From NCBI GenBank assembly GCA_023423775.1, contig JAFAEZ010000152.1, positions 1 to 7,293 on the forward strand: 7,293 nucleotides of DNA, given 5' to 3'. The position numbers were made by a program, and so were the translations under genes. This DNA comes from Pseudomonadota bacterium (GTDB lineage Bacteria; Pseudomonadota; Alphaproteobacteria; Sphingomonadales; Sphingomonadaceae). The notes beneath the pieces were generated by a model. The model saw only the letters and a list, made by a program, of their open reading frames with translations. It was not told the origin of the DNA and searched no databases. The stretch's first letter is position 1; the number at the start of each line of letters is the position of its first letter. Shown here in pieces: positions 1 through 5,777 of this stretch.

Positions 1-162
1 CGCGGGGGTCGATGCGTCCTGCGGCTGCGCCGGCAGCTCGGCCTGGGGCTGAGCCGTCAGTTCCGCCTTCGGCTGCGCGGTTGCGGTGTCCTGCGCGAAC
101 GCCGCAGCAGGCGAAAGGCCGAGCGCAACGGCGACGGCAAGTGTCTTTATCAGAGTCTTCAT
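1..162 (-). CDS. N-terminal part of an exported Ala/Gln/Pro-rich protein, possibly cytochrome c oxidase subunit II (partial, runs off left edge)
   Basis: Reading leftward from an ATG at 162-160, all 54 codons to the window edge are open. The product begins with a textbook Sec signal peptide: positive MKTLIK, a hydrophobic core and AFA before Gln24, so cleavage is likely after Ala23. The mature part starts with an octapeptide repeat: AQPKAELT (29-36), AQPQAELP (37-44) and AQPQDAST (45-52). Such low-complexity linkers are common after the signal peptide in sphingomonad exported proteins. As I recall, subunit II of cytochrome c oxidase in this group begins in a similar way, so CoxB is the best guess, but no diagnostic domain (membrane helices, copper-A site) is inside the window. 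An AAGGGG ribosome binding site (173-168) sits five bases before the ATG, and a strong promoter lies upstream at 257-229. The gene is divergent from pyrE. Confidence 0.75.
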   Translation of the reverse strand, partial: MKTLIKTLAVAVALGLSPAAAFAQDTATAQPKAELTAQPQAELPAQPQDASTPA

Positions 163-228
163 CTAAACCCCTTGGGCCCGTCCGGGAGGATCGGGATGGA
201 TTCGGTCGCGAGTAGGTAAATCGCGGCG

Positions 229-257
229 CTTATAGGGGGGGTCTGCGCGCGTCTCAA
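229..257 (-). promoter_or_regulatory. Sigma70-type promoter for the leftward exported-protein gene
   Basis: On the minus strand, TTGAGA (257-252) is followed by a 17-base spacer and TATAAG (234-229). Both boxes are close to the TTGACA/TATAAT consensus and the spacing is ideal. Transcription would start near position 222, giving a leader of about 60 bases before the ATG at 162. The spacer contains a run of C on this strand (G run at 235-241 on the plus strand). This is the best-looking promoter in the window. Confidence 0.65.
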
Positions 258-281
258 GCCCGACGAAGTTTTTACGGTAGC

Positions 282-310
282 TTGATGCGCCGTGAACGGC
301 GGCCTATCTG
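282..310 (+). promoter_or_regulatory. Candidate promoter for the pyrE operon
   Basis: TTGATG (282-287) and TATCTG (305-310) are separated by 17 bases and match the sigma70 consensus at 4/6 and 3/6 positions. Transcription would begin near 317, just upstream of the AAGGA ribosome binding site at 326-330. If real, it rules out translation from the GTG at 292 and supports the ATG at 343. The match is modest and is an inference from the sequence alone. Confidence 0.3.
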
Positions 311-342
311 GCGACAAGCCCCATCAAGGACCCGACAATACG

Positions 343-927
343 ATGAGTGAAGACGAAATTCTGGCGGAATTCCGAGCCGCGGACGCATTGCTGGAGGGGC
401 ATTTCATCCTCTCCTCGGGTCTTCACAGCCCGCGCTATCTGCAGTGCGCGCGCGTCCTCGCCGATCCGATGCGCGCCGCCCGGCTCGCGTCCGCGCTCGC
501 CGCAACGATGCCGCGCGACATTCGCTCTGCGATCGAAATCGTCGTCTCCCCGGCGATGGGCGGGGTCATCGCCGGCCATGAAATGGGCCGCGCTCTGGGC
601 GTCGAGGCGATCTTCGTTGAACGCCCGACCGGTACGTTCGAGCTGCGCCGCGGCTTCCGGTTGAAGCCCGGCCAGAAGGTGTTGCTGATGGAGGATGTGG
701 TCACGACCGGCCTCAGCTCGCGCGAAGCGATCAAGGCGGTCGAGGACGCCGGCGGCGAAGTCATCGCCGCGGCGGCCTTGGTGGATCGCTCGGGCGGCAC
801 CGCCGATTTCGGCGTACCCTTCTTCCCGCTGGTCAGCATCGCCGTGCCGACCTACGAGGCGGACCAATTGCCGCCCGAGCTGGCCGGCATTCCGGCCGAG
901 AAGCCCGGGAGCCGGAAGGCGGCGTGA
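343..927 (+). CDS. pyrE: Orotate phosphoribosyltransferase
   Basis: PyrE joins orotate to PRPP to give orotidine 5'-monophosphate and pyrophosphate, the fifth step of pyrimidine synthesis, in the cytoplasm. The 194-residue product has the phosphoribosyltransferase fold signature: the PRPP-binding loop VLLMEDVVTTG at residues 113-123, with adjacent acidic residues Glu117-Asp118 and the TTG turn. Upstream are VVSPAMGGVIAGHEMGRALG and a FVERPTG stretch, typical of the shorter PyrE branch (TIGR01367 type) rather than the E. coli form. I chose the ATG at 343 because it has AAGGA 12 bases upstream and begins MSEDEILAEF. The frame is open back to a GTG at 292, which would add 17 residues with no family likeness. 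It is the first gene of a tightly overlapping operon, and its TGA overlaps the pdxJ start codon. Confidence 0.95.
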   Translation: MSEDEILAEFRAADALLEGHFILSSGLHSPRYLQCARVLADPMRAARLASALAATMPRDIRSAIEIVVSPAMGGVIAGHEMGRALGVEAIFVERPTGTFELRRGFRLKPGQKVLLMEDVVTTGLSSREAIKAVEDAGGEVIAAAALVDRSGGTADFGVPFFPLVSIAVPTYEADQLPPELAGIPAEKPGSRKAA

Positions 928-1655
928 CCGGCGCGCTCCGCCTCGGCGTCAATATCGACCATGTGGCGACGATCCGGAACGCCCGCGGCGGCGAGCATCC
1001 CGATCCCGTTCGCGCGGCCTTCGCCGCCGCCGCCGCGGGGGCCGACGGCATCACCGCCCACCTGCGCGAGGACAGGCGCCACATTACCGACGCCGACATT
1101 GACCGGCTGATGGCGCGGCTGGAGATTCCGCTCAACCTCGAAATGGCGGCGACGCCGGAAATGCTCGAGATCGCGCTCCGCCACCGGCCGCACGCCGCCT
1201 GCATCGTCCCCGAGAAGCGCGAGGAGCGCACCACCGAGGGCGGCCTCGATGCCGCCGGTCATCTCGACACATTGAGGCCAATGGTGGCCCAACTCGGCGA
1301 GGCCGGGATCCGCGGCAGCCTGTTCATCGAGCCCGACCCAGCCCAGGTCGACGCCGCGATCCGGCTGAAGGCGCCGGTCGTCGAATTCCACACCGGCCGC
1401 TACGCCCATCGGCAGGGAGCCGCGCGTGCCGAGGAGTTGCGCCGCATCGCCGATGCCGCCGCGCTCGCCGTCAAGAACGGGATCGAGCCGCATGCCGGCC
1501 ACGGCCTCACCTTCGACAATGTCGCCCCGATCGCCGCCATCCCGCAAATCGTCGAACTCAACATCGGCCATTTTCTGATCGGCGAGGCGATCTTCACCGG
1601 GCTTGAGGCCAGCGTGGCGCGCATGCGCGCGCTGATGGTCGAGGCGCGCGGATGA
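924..1655 (+). CDS. pdxJ: Pyridoxine 5'-phosphate synthase
   Basis: PdxJ condenses 1-deoxy-D-xylulose 5-phosphate with 3-amino-1-hydroxyacetone 1-phosphate to make pyridoxine 5'-phosphate, the ring-closing step of the DXP-dependent vitamin B6 pathway. The 243-residue length is normal for this TIM-barrel enzyme. Visible active-site blocks are LGVNIDHVATIRNARGG (residues 7-23, with Asn10, Asp12 and Arg21), HLREDRRHI (46-54, His46 and His53), NLEMA with Glu73, HAGHGL (190-195, His193) and NIGH (213-216). These correspond to the E. coli substrate and phosphate-binding residues. The start is a GTG at 924, overlapping the pyrE stop in the string GTGA, with GGAAGG four bases upstream. No nearer in-frame start keeps the conserved N-terminal strand. 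Its own stop overlaps the acpS ATG. Confidence 0.97.
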   Translation: MTGALRLGVNIDHVATIRNARGGEHPDPVRAAFAAAAAGADGITAHLREDRRHITDADIDRLMARLEIPLNLEMAATPEMLEIALRHRPHAACIVPEKREERTTEGGLDAAGHLDTLRPMVAQLGEAGIRGSLFIEPDPAQVDAAIRLKAPVVEFHTGRYAHRQGAARAEELRRIADAAALAVKNGIEPHAGHGLTFDNVAPIAAIPQIVELNIGHFLIGEAIFTGLEASVARMRALMVEARG

Positions 1656-2062
1656 TCGTCGGCATCGGCTCCGACCTCTGCAACATCGAACGGATCCAGA
1701 ATTCGCTCGACCGCTTCGGCGAGCGCTTCATCGCCCGCGTCTTCACCGACGTCGAGCGCGCAAAGGCGGAGGGCCGGCCCTTCACCCGCGCCGGCACCTA
1801 CGCCAAACGTTTCGCCGCCAAGGAGGCTTTCTCCAAGGCTGTCGGCACGGGCTTCAAGCGCGGCGTGTTCATGAAGGATATAGGCGTCGTGAACCAAGCT
1901 TCCGGCGCACCGACGCTCGCCCTCACCGGCGGCGCCAAAGAGAGGCTTGACGCAATCATGCCGGAAGGCCACGCCGCTGTTGTCCATTTGACGATGACCG
2001 ACGATCATCCCTGGGCCCAGGCGTTCGTCATCATCACCGCCGTTCGGAAGGAATCCCTGTGA
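1652..2062 (+). CDS. acpS: Holo-[acyl-carrier-protein] synthase
   Basis: AcpS transfers the 4'-phosphopantetheine arm of coenzyme A to the conserved serine of acyl carrier protein, making it active for fatty acid synthesis. The 136-residue product has the standard hallmarks: MIVGIGSDLCNIERI at the N-terminus with metal-binding Asp8, and KRFAAKEAFSKA (52-63) with Glu58 and Lys62. Length is normal for a group I AcpS, which works as a trimer. The ATG at 1652 overlaps the pdxJ TGA as ATGA, and GAGG (1641-1644) gives a ribosome binding site seven bases away. It sits between pdxJ and lepB, a neighbourhood often seen in proteobacteria. The stop overlaps the lepB GTG. Confidence 0.97.
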   Translation: MIVGIGSDLCNIERIQNSLDRFGERFIARVFTDVERAKAEGRPFTRAGTYAKRFAAKEAFSKAVGTGFKRGVFMKDIGVVNQASGAPTLALTGGAKERLDAIMPEGHAAVVHLTMTDDHPWAQAFVIITAVRKESL

Positions 2063-2931
2063 GCGCCACCGATCCGGCCATCGCGAAAGAAACCGAAGAG
2101 ACCATGGCGAAGAAACAGGGCGGCACCGACTGGTGGGGCGAGGTGAAGGCCATCTTCTGGCTCGTGCTGGCCGTGCTCGCCTTCCACAGCTTCATCGCCA
2201 AGCCCTTCTACATCCCGTCTGAATCGATGATGCCGGTCCTGCTGAAGGGCGACCGGCTTGTGGTGACCAAATATCCCTATGGCTGGTCGTGGGTCAGCCC
2301 GAGCTTCCACATCATGCCGCCGACCGAGGGGCGGCTGTTCGGCTCGCTGCCCGAGCGCGGCGACATCGTGATCGTCACCCCGCCGGGCCAGAAGGCCGAC
2401 TATATCAAGCGCGTGATCGGCCTGCCGGGCGACACGCTGGAGATGATCGACGGCCAGCTCATCATCAACGGGCAGCCGGTCAAGCGCGAGGCGCGGCCGG
2501 CGACGATGATCCCACTCGACGAGAATGTCCCCTGCTTCCCCGACGAATTCGCCGACGCCCGCGTCACCGGCGCCAACGGCGAGGCCTATTGCCGCCTACC
2601 GGTCTTCCGTGAGACGCTGCCCAACGGCCGCTATTACGACACGATCGACCTCGGCTACTCTCCGGTCGACGATTTCGCGAAAATCACCATTCCGGCCGAT
2701 CACGTCTTCCTGATGGGCGACAATCGCGACAAATCGGCCGACAGCCGGGTCGATCTCGCCCAGCAGGGCCTCGGTGGCCCCGTGCCGGTCGAGAATATCG
2801 GCGGCCGCGCCGAATTCATCACCTTCTCGCTCGATGGCTCCTCGGAATATCTGAACCCGATCAGCTGGTTCACCGCCCTGCGCGGCGGCAGAGCCGGCAC
2901 CTCGCTCCACCCGGAAGAGGTCGGCCAGTGA
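2059..2931 (+). CDS. lepB: Signal peptidase I
   Basis: LepB is the inner-membrane Ser/Lys protease that removes signal peptides from exported proteins; its active site faces the periplasm. The 290-residue product has a membrane helix at about residues 29-47, then box B IPSESMMPVL with nucleophile Ser56, box D DYIKRVIGLPGD with general base Lys117, and box E GDNRDKSADSR at 220-230. Cys159 and Cys178 in the periplasmic insertion may form a disulfide, as a cysteine pair does in E. coli LepB. There is one clear N-terminal helix rather than the two of E. coli. The GTG at 2059 overlaps the acpS stop and has a strong AAGGA six bases upstream (2048-2052). An ATG at 2104 (residue 16) is a possible but less well supported start. 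In many alphaproteobacteria rnc and era come next; here they do not. Confidence 0.96.
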   Translation: MSATDPAIAKETEETMAKKQGGTDWWGEVKAIFWLVLAVLAFHSFIAKPFYIPSESMMPVLLKGDRLVVTKYPYGWSWVSPSFHIMPPTEGRLFGSLPERGDIVIVTPPGQKADYIKRVIGLPGDTLEMIDGQLIINGQPVKREARPATMIPLDENVPCFPDEFADARVTGANGEAYCRLPVFRETLPNGRYYDTIDLGYSPVDDFAKITIPADHVFLMGDNRDKSADSRVDLAQQGLGGPVPVENIGGRAEFITFSLDGSSEYLNPISWFTALRGGRAGTSLHPEEVGQ

Positions 2932-3998
2932 GCGAGGCGGTCGAGCCGCACGTCGAAAAGAGGGGGCCGACGGAGCTCCGCGATCCATTGGTTCGCGACG
3001 AGCTCAAGCGGGCCAGCGTCTGGATCGGACTTGCCGTCGCGATCTATCTGATCGCCCTGCTCGCCCAGCCCCTGCTGCTGATCTTCGCGGGCATCGTCTT
3101 TGCCGCCATGCTCGACGGCGGCACCCGCTTGCTCGGCCGCGTGCTGCCGATCCCGCGCGGCTGGCGCCTGCTGATCGTCACGCTCGCAGGCGTCGCCTTC
3201 ATCGTCTGGACCTTCGTGTTCGCGGGCTGGGAGCTGGTTGCGCAGGCCGAGGAATTGCGCGCCACGGTGACGCTCCAGGCCAACCGCGTCCTCGCCTGGG
3301 CGAACCAGCTCGGGCTCGTCCAGGGCGGCGTCCAGATCGACCAGCTCAGCCAGCAGATCATGGGCACGCTCGGCCGCCTCACCTCGGCGGTCGGCAGCGC
3401 GGTCGGTGCGGTCACGTCGCTGGTGATGATCTTCGTGATCGGCCTCTTCCTCGCCGCCGAGCCGCGCATCTACGAGCGCGGCGTCGCCTGGATGCTGCCG
3501 ATGCGCAACCGCGACGGCTTCTACCGCACCGCCGCTTATATGGGCTTCACGCTGCGGCGGCTGATGGCCGGGCGCCTGATCGGCATGGCCGTCGAGGGCG
3601 TCGGCACCTGGGTGCTGCTCTGGGTCGGCGGCGTGCCGATGGCCGCCCTGCTCGGCATCCTCACCGGACTGCTCGCCTTCATCCCCAATATCGGCGCGAT
3701 CATCTCGGGCGTGCTGATCGTCCTCGCCGGCTTCAGCCAGGGCGTCGACGCGGGCCTGTGGGCGATCGGCGTCTATCTGGTGGTCCAGACGGTCGATGGT
3801 TACCTGATCGTGCCCTACGTCGCCCGCAAGACCGTCGATCTCGCACCCGCGCTGGTGCTCGGCGCGCAGCTCCTGCTCGGCGCCCTGTTCGGCCTGGTCG
3901 GCCTCGCGCTCGCCGATCCGATCGTGGCGATGATCAAGGCTGCGCTCGAGCAGCGCTCCAGCGACGACGCCGACAAGGCGGCCGTGGTCGAACCATAA
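2928..3998 (+). CDS. AI-2E/PerM family (UPF0118) integral membrane protein
   Basis: This 356-residue protein belongs to the AI-2E transporter family (PF01594), whose members include TqsA (autoinducer-2 export) and several Na+/H+ antiporters. The substrate cannot be told from sequence. Visible features are hydrophobic segments at about 31-65 and 80-102, a soluble, partly amphipathic stretch at about 103-150 (the family's extracytoplasmic/coiled part), a helix near 160-178, and a C-terminal block of several helices. That block holds the family hallmarks GLLAFIPNIGAIISG and the DGYLIVPYVARKTVDLAP motif, followed by LADPIVAMIKAAL. The GTG at 2928 overlaps the lepB stop as GTGA, with GGAAGAGG (2912-2919) eight bases upstream, so it is the last gene of the pyrE operon. 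The tail (about 340-356) is charged. Nothing supports a quorum-sensing role here beyond the family name. Confidence 0.92.
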   Translation: MSEAVEPHVEKRGPTELRDPLVRDELKRASVWIGLAVAIYLIALLAQPLLLIFAGIVFAAMLDGGTRLLGRVLPIPRGWRLLIVTLAGVAFIVWTFVFAGWELVAQAEELRATVTLQANRVLAWANQLGLVQGGVQIDQLSQQIMGTLGRLTSAVGSAVGAVTSLVMIFVIGLFLAAEPRIYERGVAWMLPMRNRDGFYRTAAYMGFTLRRLMAGRLIGMAVEGVGTWVLLWVGGVPMAALLGILTGLLAFIPNIGAIISGVLIVLAGFSQGVDAGLWAIGVYLVVQTVDGYLIVPYVARKTVDLAPALVLGAQLLLGALFGLVGLALADPIVAMIKAALEQRSSDDADKAAVVEP

Positions 3999-3999
3999 G

Positions 4000-4030
4000 A
4001 AAAGGCCCCGGCTTTCGACCGGGGCCCCTT
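4000..4030. terminator. Shared (bidirectional) terminator between the convergent AI-2E and FKBP genes
   Basis: An 8-bp all-GC stem, GGCCCCGG (4004-4011) with CCGGGGCC (4019-4026), closes a 7-base loop. On the minus strand the hairpin is followed by TTTTCTT, a fair U-tract, so it best ends the leftward FKBP transcript. On the plus strand it is followed by only CCTT. It starts a few bases after the TAA of the AI-2E family gene and lies 27 bases past the FKBP stop. Confidence 0.8.
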
Positions 4031-4052
4031 GTGCTTTCCGAAGGTGGAGAGA

Positions 4053-4613
4053 TCAGCGCTGGGGCGGAGCGCCCATCCCGCCCATCTGCGCCGCAGCGCC
4101 CGGGGCGACGTCCACCAGCGTGACGTCGAAGTCGAGCACCGCGTCGGGCGGGATCACGCCGCCGCCGGCGCCGGTCGGACCATAAGCCAGCTCCGAAGGG
4201 ATCCAGAGGCGGTATTTGGCGCCCTTCTTCATCAGCATCAGCGCTTCGGTCCAGCCCGGGATCACGCCCGAGACCGGGAGCGGCACCGGCCCGCCCTGCT
4301 TGGCGCTGGCATCGAACACGGTGCCGTCCAGCAGACGGCCTTCATATTCGACCAGCACCATGTCCTGCGGCCCGGGGACGATGCCCGAACCCTGCTCGAT
4401 CACCTGATATTGCAGGCCCGAGGGGGTCGTGACCACGCCGCTGCGCTTGGCGTTCGAGGCGAGGAACGCGGCGGGATTGCCCATCGCGACCTGATCCTTG
4501 GTGCCCGCCCAGGCGGTAGCGCCGGCGATCAGCGCCAACCCGCCGAGGCCGATCCACAGCTTCGTGACGGAGCCCTTCTTGATCGGGCGAATCGGAACGG
4601 CGGTGACGGACAT
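4053..4613 (-). CDS. Membrane-anchored FKBP-type peptidyl-prolyl cis-trans isomerase
   Basis: FKBPs catalyse cis-trans isomerisation of Xaa-Pro bonds and help proteins fold. This 186-residue product has a short basic cytoplasmic N-terminus (RPIKKGSVTK), one hydrophobic segment at about residues 19-36 (signal anchor or uncleaved signal) and an FKBP domain at about 60-169, presumably in the periplasm. The binding-pocket residues of FKBP12 are all present: Tyr90, Phe100-Asp101, Val117-Ile118, Trp121, Tyr144, Ile154 and Phe162, so it should be active. The tail is Gly/Ala/Met-rich (GAAAQMGGMGAPPQR). A GAGGG ribosome binding site (plus-strand 4621-4625) is seven bases before the ATG. It lies 72 bases after rpsU on the same strand, but a terminator hairpin separates them. 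Confidence 0.94.
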   Translation of the reverse strand: MSVTAVPIRPIKKGSVTKLWIGLGGLALIAGATAWAGTKDQVAMGNPAAFLASNAKRSGVVTTPSGLQYQVIEQGSGIVPGPQDMVLVEYEGRLLDGTVFDASAKQGGPVPLPVSGVIPGWTEALMLMKKGAKYRLWIPSELAYGPTGAGGGVIPPDAVLDFDVTLVDVAPGAAAQMGGMGAPPQR

Positions 4614-4630
4614 GGGAGGACCCTCGGCAG

Positions 4631-4662
4631 ATAAAGAAACGGCGGCGATGCTATCGCCGCCG
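4631..4662 (-). terminator. Intrinsic terminator after rpsU
   Basis: A perfect 10-bp inverted repeat, CGGCGGCGAT (4640-4649) and ATCGCCGCCG (4653-4662), has a 3-base loop. Read leftward, as rpsU is transcribed, the hairpin is followed at once by TTTCTTTAT, a good U-tract. The tract ends about 17 bases before the FKBP ATG and just ahead of its ribosome binding site, so termination would cut off FKBP from rpsU transcription. Confidence 0.82.
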
Positions 4663-4685
4663 CATCGTTCGGAAGCAAGCGCCGC

Positions 4686-4892
4686 TTAGCGGACGCCGTC
4701 GCGCTCCATCCGCTTGCGCTCCAGCTTGCGGGCGCGGCGGACGGCGGCAGCACGCTCGCGAGCGCGCTTTTCCGAAGGCTTCTCGTAATGACGACGGAGC
4801 TTCATCTCGCGATAGACGCCTTCACGCTGCAGCTTCTTCTTGAGCGCTCGCAGCGCCTGGTCGACATTATTGTCGCGAACGATGATTTGCAT
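4686..4892 (-). CDS. rpsU: Small ribosomal subunit protein bS21
   Basis: bS21 is a small basic protein of the 30S subunit, located near the 3' end of 16S rRNA and helpful for translation initiation. The 68-residue product is of normal length and very basic. It starts MQIIVRDNNVDQALRALKKK, continues with REGVYREMKLRRHYEKPSEKR, and ends in an Arg/Lys/Ala-rich helix (RARERAAAVRRARKLERKR), all typical of the family. The ATG at 4892 is fixed by the conserved N-terminus. The only purine-rich element upstream is GGAGAG (plus-strand 4906-4911), about 12 bases or more from the ATG, so the ribosome binding site is loosely spaced. Transcription ends at the hairpin at 4631-4662. Confidence 0.97.
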   Translation of the reverse strand: MQIIVRDNNVDQALRALKKKLQREGVYREMKLRRHYEKPSEKRARERAAAVRRARKLERKRMERDGVR

Positions 4893-5100
4893 AAGCGGTC
4901 GTCACTCTCCGAATCAAAAAGGTTGCACACGGTCTCATACAGCGACCGCTAAATAGCGATAATACCATTAAATTAGGTTCGTCGCGAGACTGCACCCGCG
5001 CCGTTGACGGGGCCCGATACCAGCGGTGCCGGCGACTTTCAAGCCGGAAAGGGCGCTTCGGGGCTTCCCATGCCGCGGGCTGCGCCCGTAAAGCAAGGCC
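4893..5100. promoter_or_regulatory. Divergent intergenic region between rpsU and the [2Fe-2S] gene
   Basis: This 208-base gap must hold the rpsU promoter and perhaps that of the rightward gene. Its core (about 4947-4977) is the most AT-rich patch in the window and includes an inverted repeat, CGCTA-AA-TAGCG (4947-4958), and TATTAT on the minus strand (4966-4961). No TTGACA-like box sits at 16-18 bases from any of the -10 candidates, so I cannot place a promoter exactly. The part next to the rightward gene (about 4990-5100) is GC-rich and shows no recognisable signal. Confidence 0.4.
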
Positions 5101-5661
5101 ATGTCGCGCTTCACCGTCAACGGCCAGCCCGTCGCCTACCGGATGGATCCGGACACGCCTTTGCTCTGGGCCCTGCGCGACGCCTCCAACCTCACCGGCA
5201 CCAAATATGGCTGCGGCACCGGCCATTGCGGCGCCTGCACCGTCCATATCGACGGCGCCGCTCGGCCGAGTTGCCTGGTGCGGATCGGCGACATCGAGGG
5301 CAGCTTCGTCACTACCATCGAGGGCCTGTCGCGCGATCGCTCGCACCCGATCCAGCAGGCCTTCGTTGCCGAGTCGGTGCCGCAATGCGGCTATTGCATC
5401 CCCGGCATGATCATGGCGGCGGCCACTTTGCTCGCCAAGAATGCCAATCCGACCGACGCCGAAATGGACGCGGCCATCACCAATCTGTGCCGCTGCGGGG
5501 TCTATCCCCGAATCCGCGGCGCGATTCGCCGGGCCGCCAACGCCAAGGCGGGGCGCGAGCAGATCGCCGCCGCGCCGCCGCCCGGGATCGATCCGGCCGA
5601 TGCCGCCCGCCAGGTCCCCTCATTGCAGGCCCCCGCGGCCACCCGTCCCAAATCGGACTAG
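5101..5661 (+). CDS. [2Fe-2S]-binding subunit of a xanthine dehydrogenase/isoquinoline oxidoreductase-type enzyme (IorA/CoxS-like)
   Basis: Such proteins are the small electron-transfer subunits of molybdenum hydroxylases and carry two [2Fe-2S] clusters. Both sets of ligands are complete: the plant-ferredoxin set Cys38, Cys43, Cys46 and Cys58 (YGCGTGHCGACT), and the helical set Cys96, Cys99, Cys130 and Cys132 (QCGYCIPG and LCRCG). At 186 residues it is about 30 longer than the usual 150-160; the excess is an Ala/Pro-rich tail from about residue 150. TAA at 5089-5091 closes the frame upstream, so the ATG at 5101 is the first possible ATG; its ribosome binding site (AAGG, 5095-5098) is weak and very close. 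These subunits normally sit beside a large molybdopterin-binding subunit, but the next gene rightward is an RcnB-like protein and the gene leftward is rpsU. No signal peptide is present. The enzyme's substrate cannot be inferred. Confidence 0.92.
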   Translation: MSRFTVNGQPVAYRMDPDTPLLWALRDASNLTGTKYGCGTGHCGACTVHIDGAARPSCLVRIGDIEGSFVTTIEGLSRDRSHPIQQAFVAESVPQCGYCIPGMIMAAATLLAKNANPTDAEMDAAITNLCRCGVYPRIRGAIRRAANAKAGREQIAAAPPPGIDPADAARQVPSLQAPAATRPKSD

Positions 5662-5680
5662 CCTTTCCTTTCCAAAGGCT
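5660..5680 (+). terminator. Weak hairpin after the [2Fe-2S] gene
   Basis: AGCCTTT (5660-5666) and AAAGGCT (5674-5680) can form a 7-bp stem with a 7-base loop, overlapping the stop codon. There is no U-tract after it (TGCAATC), so it is at best a weak or Rho-assisted end. It may be chance. Confidence 0.25.
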
Positions 5681-5777
5681 TGCAATCGAGTTCAGCAACG
5701 GCTCATCCTGCAAGGCGCACATGTCGCGGCATAGACCGGAGGCGGCTTCTCGCCTGGCCGGGGAGTTGGAGACTTCG

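Noticed and set aside
304..867. 187-codon minus-strand open frame opposite pyrE
   Set aside because: Antisense shadow of a well-conserved gene with a composition typical of complement frames.
852..1571. 239-codon open frame on the minus strand opposite pdxJ
   Set aside because: It is antisense to a fully conserved enzyme, a common effect of high third-position GC. Its translation has no recognisable features and there is no SD or promoter.
2928..3998. Quorum-sensing system suggested by the AI-2E family name
   Set aside because: The family covers several transport functions, and no luxS, lsr or receptor gene is present in the window.
4029..4634. 201-codon plus-strand open frame opposite FKBP
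   Set aside because: The minus strand encodes a complete FKBP with all pocket residues; the plus frame crosses the terminator and is a shadow.
4867..5385. Minus-strand open frame across the rpsU upstream region
   Set aside because: It overlaps the rpsU start, its promoter region and the antisense of the [2Fe-2S] gene. No family likeness.
5680..5708. TTGCAA (5680-5685) with a hexamer 17 bases later as a promoter for the RcnB-like gene
   Set aside because: The -10 hexamer (TCATCC) is too poor to call.
5004..5777. Long open frame upstream of and in phase with the RcnB-like gene, overlapping the [2Fe-2S] gene (would give a 532-residue fusion)
   Set aside because: The translation is Arg/Pro/His-rich out-of-frame GC-rich sequence with no domain, while the overlapping frame encodes a complete [2Fe-2S] protein. 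The signal peptide and SD at 5778 mark the true start.
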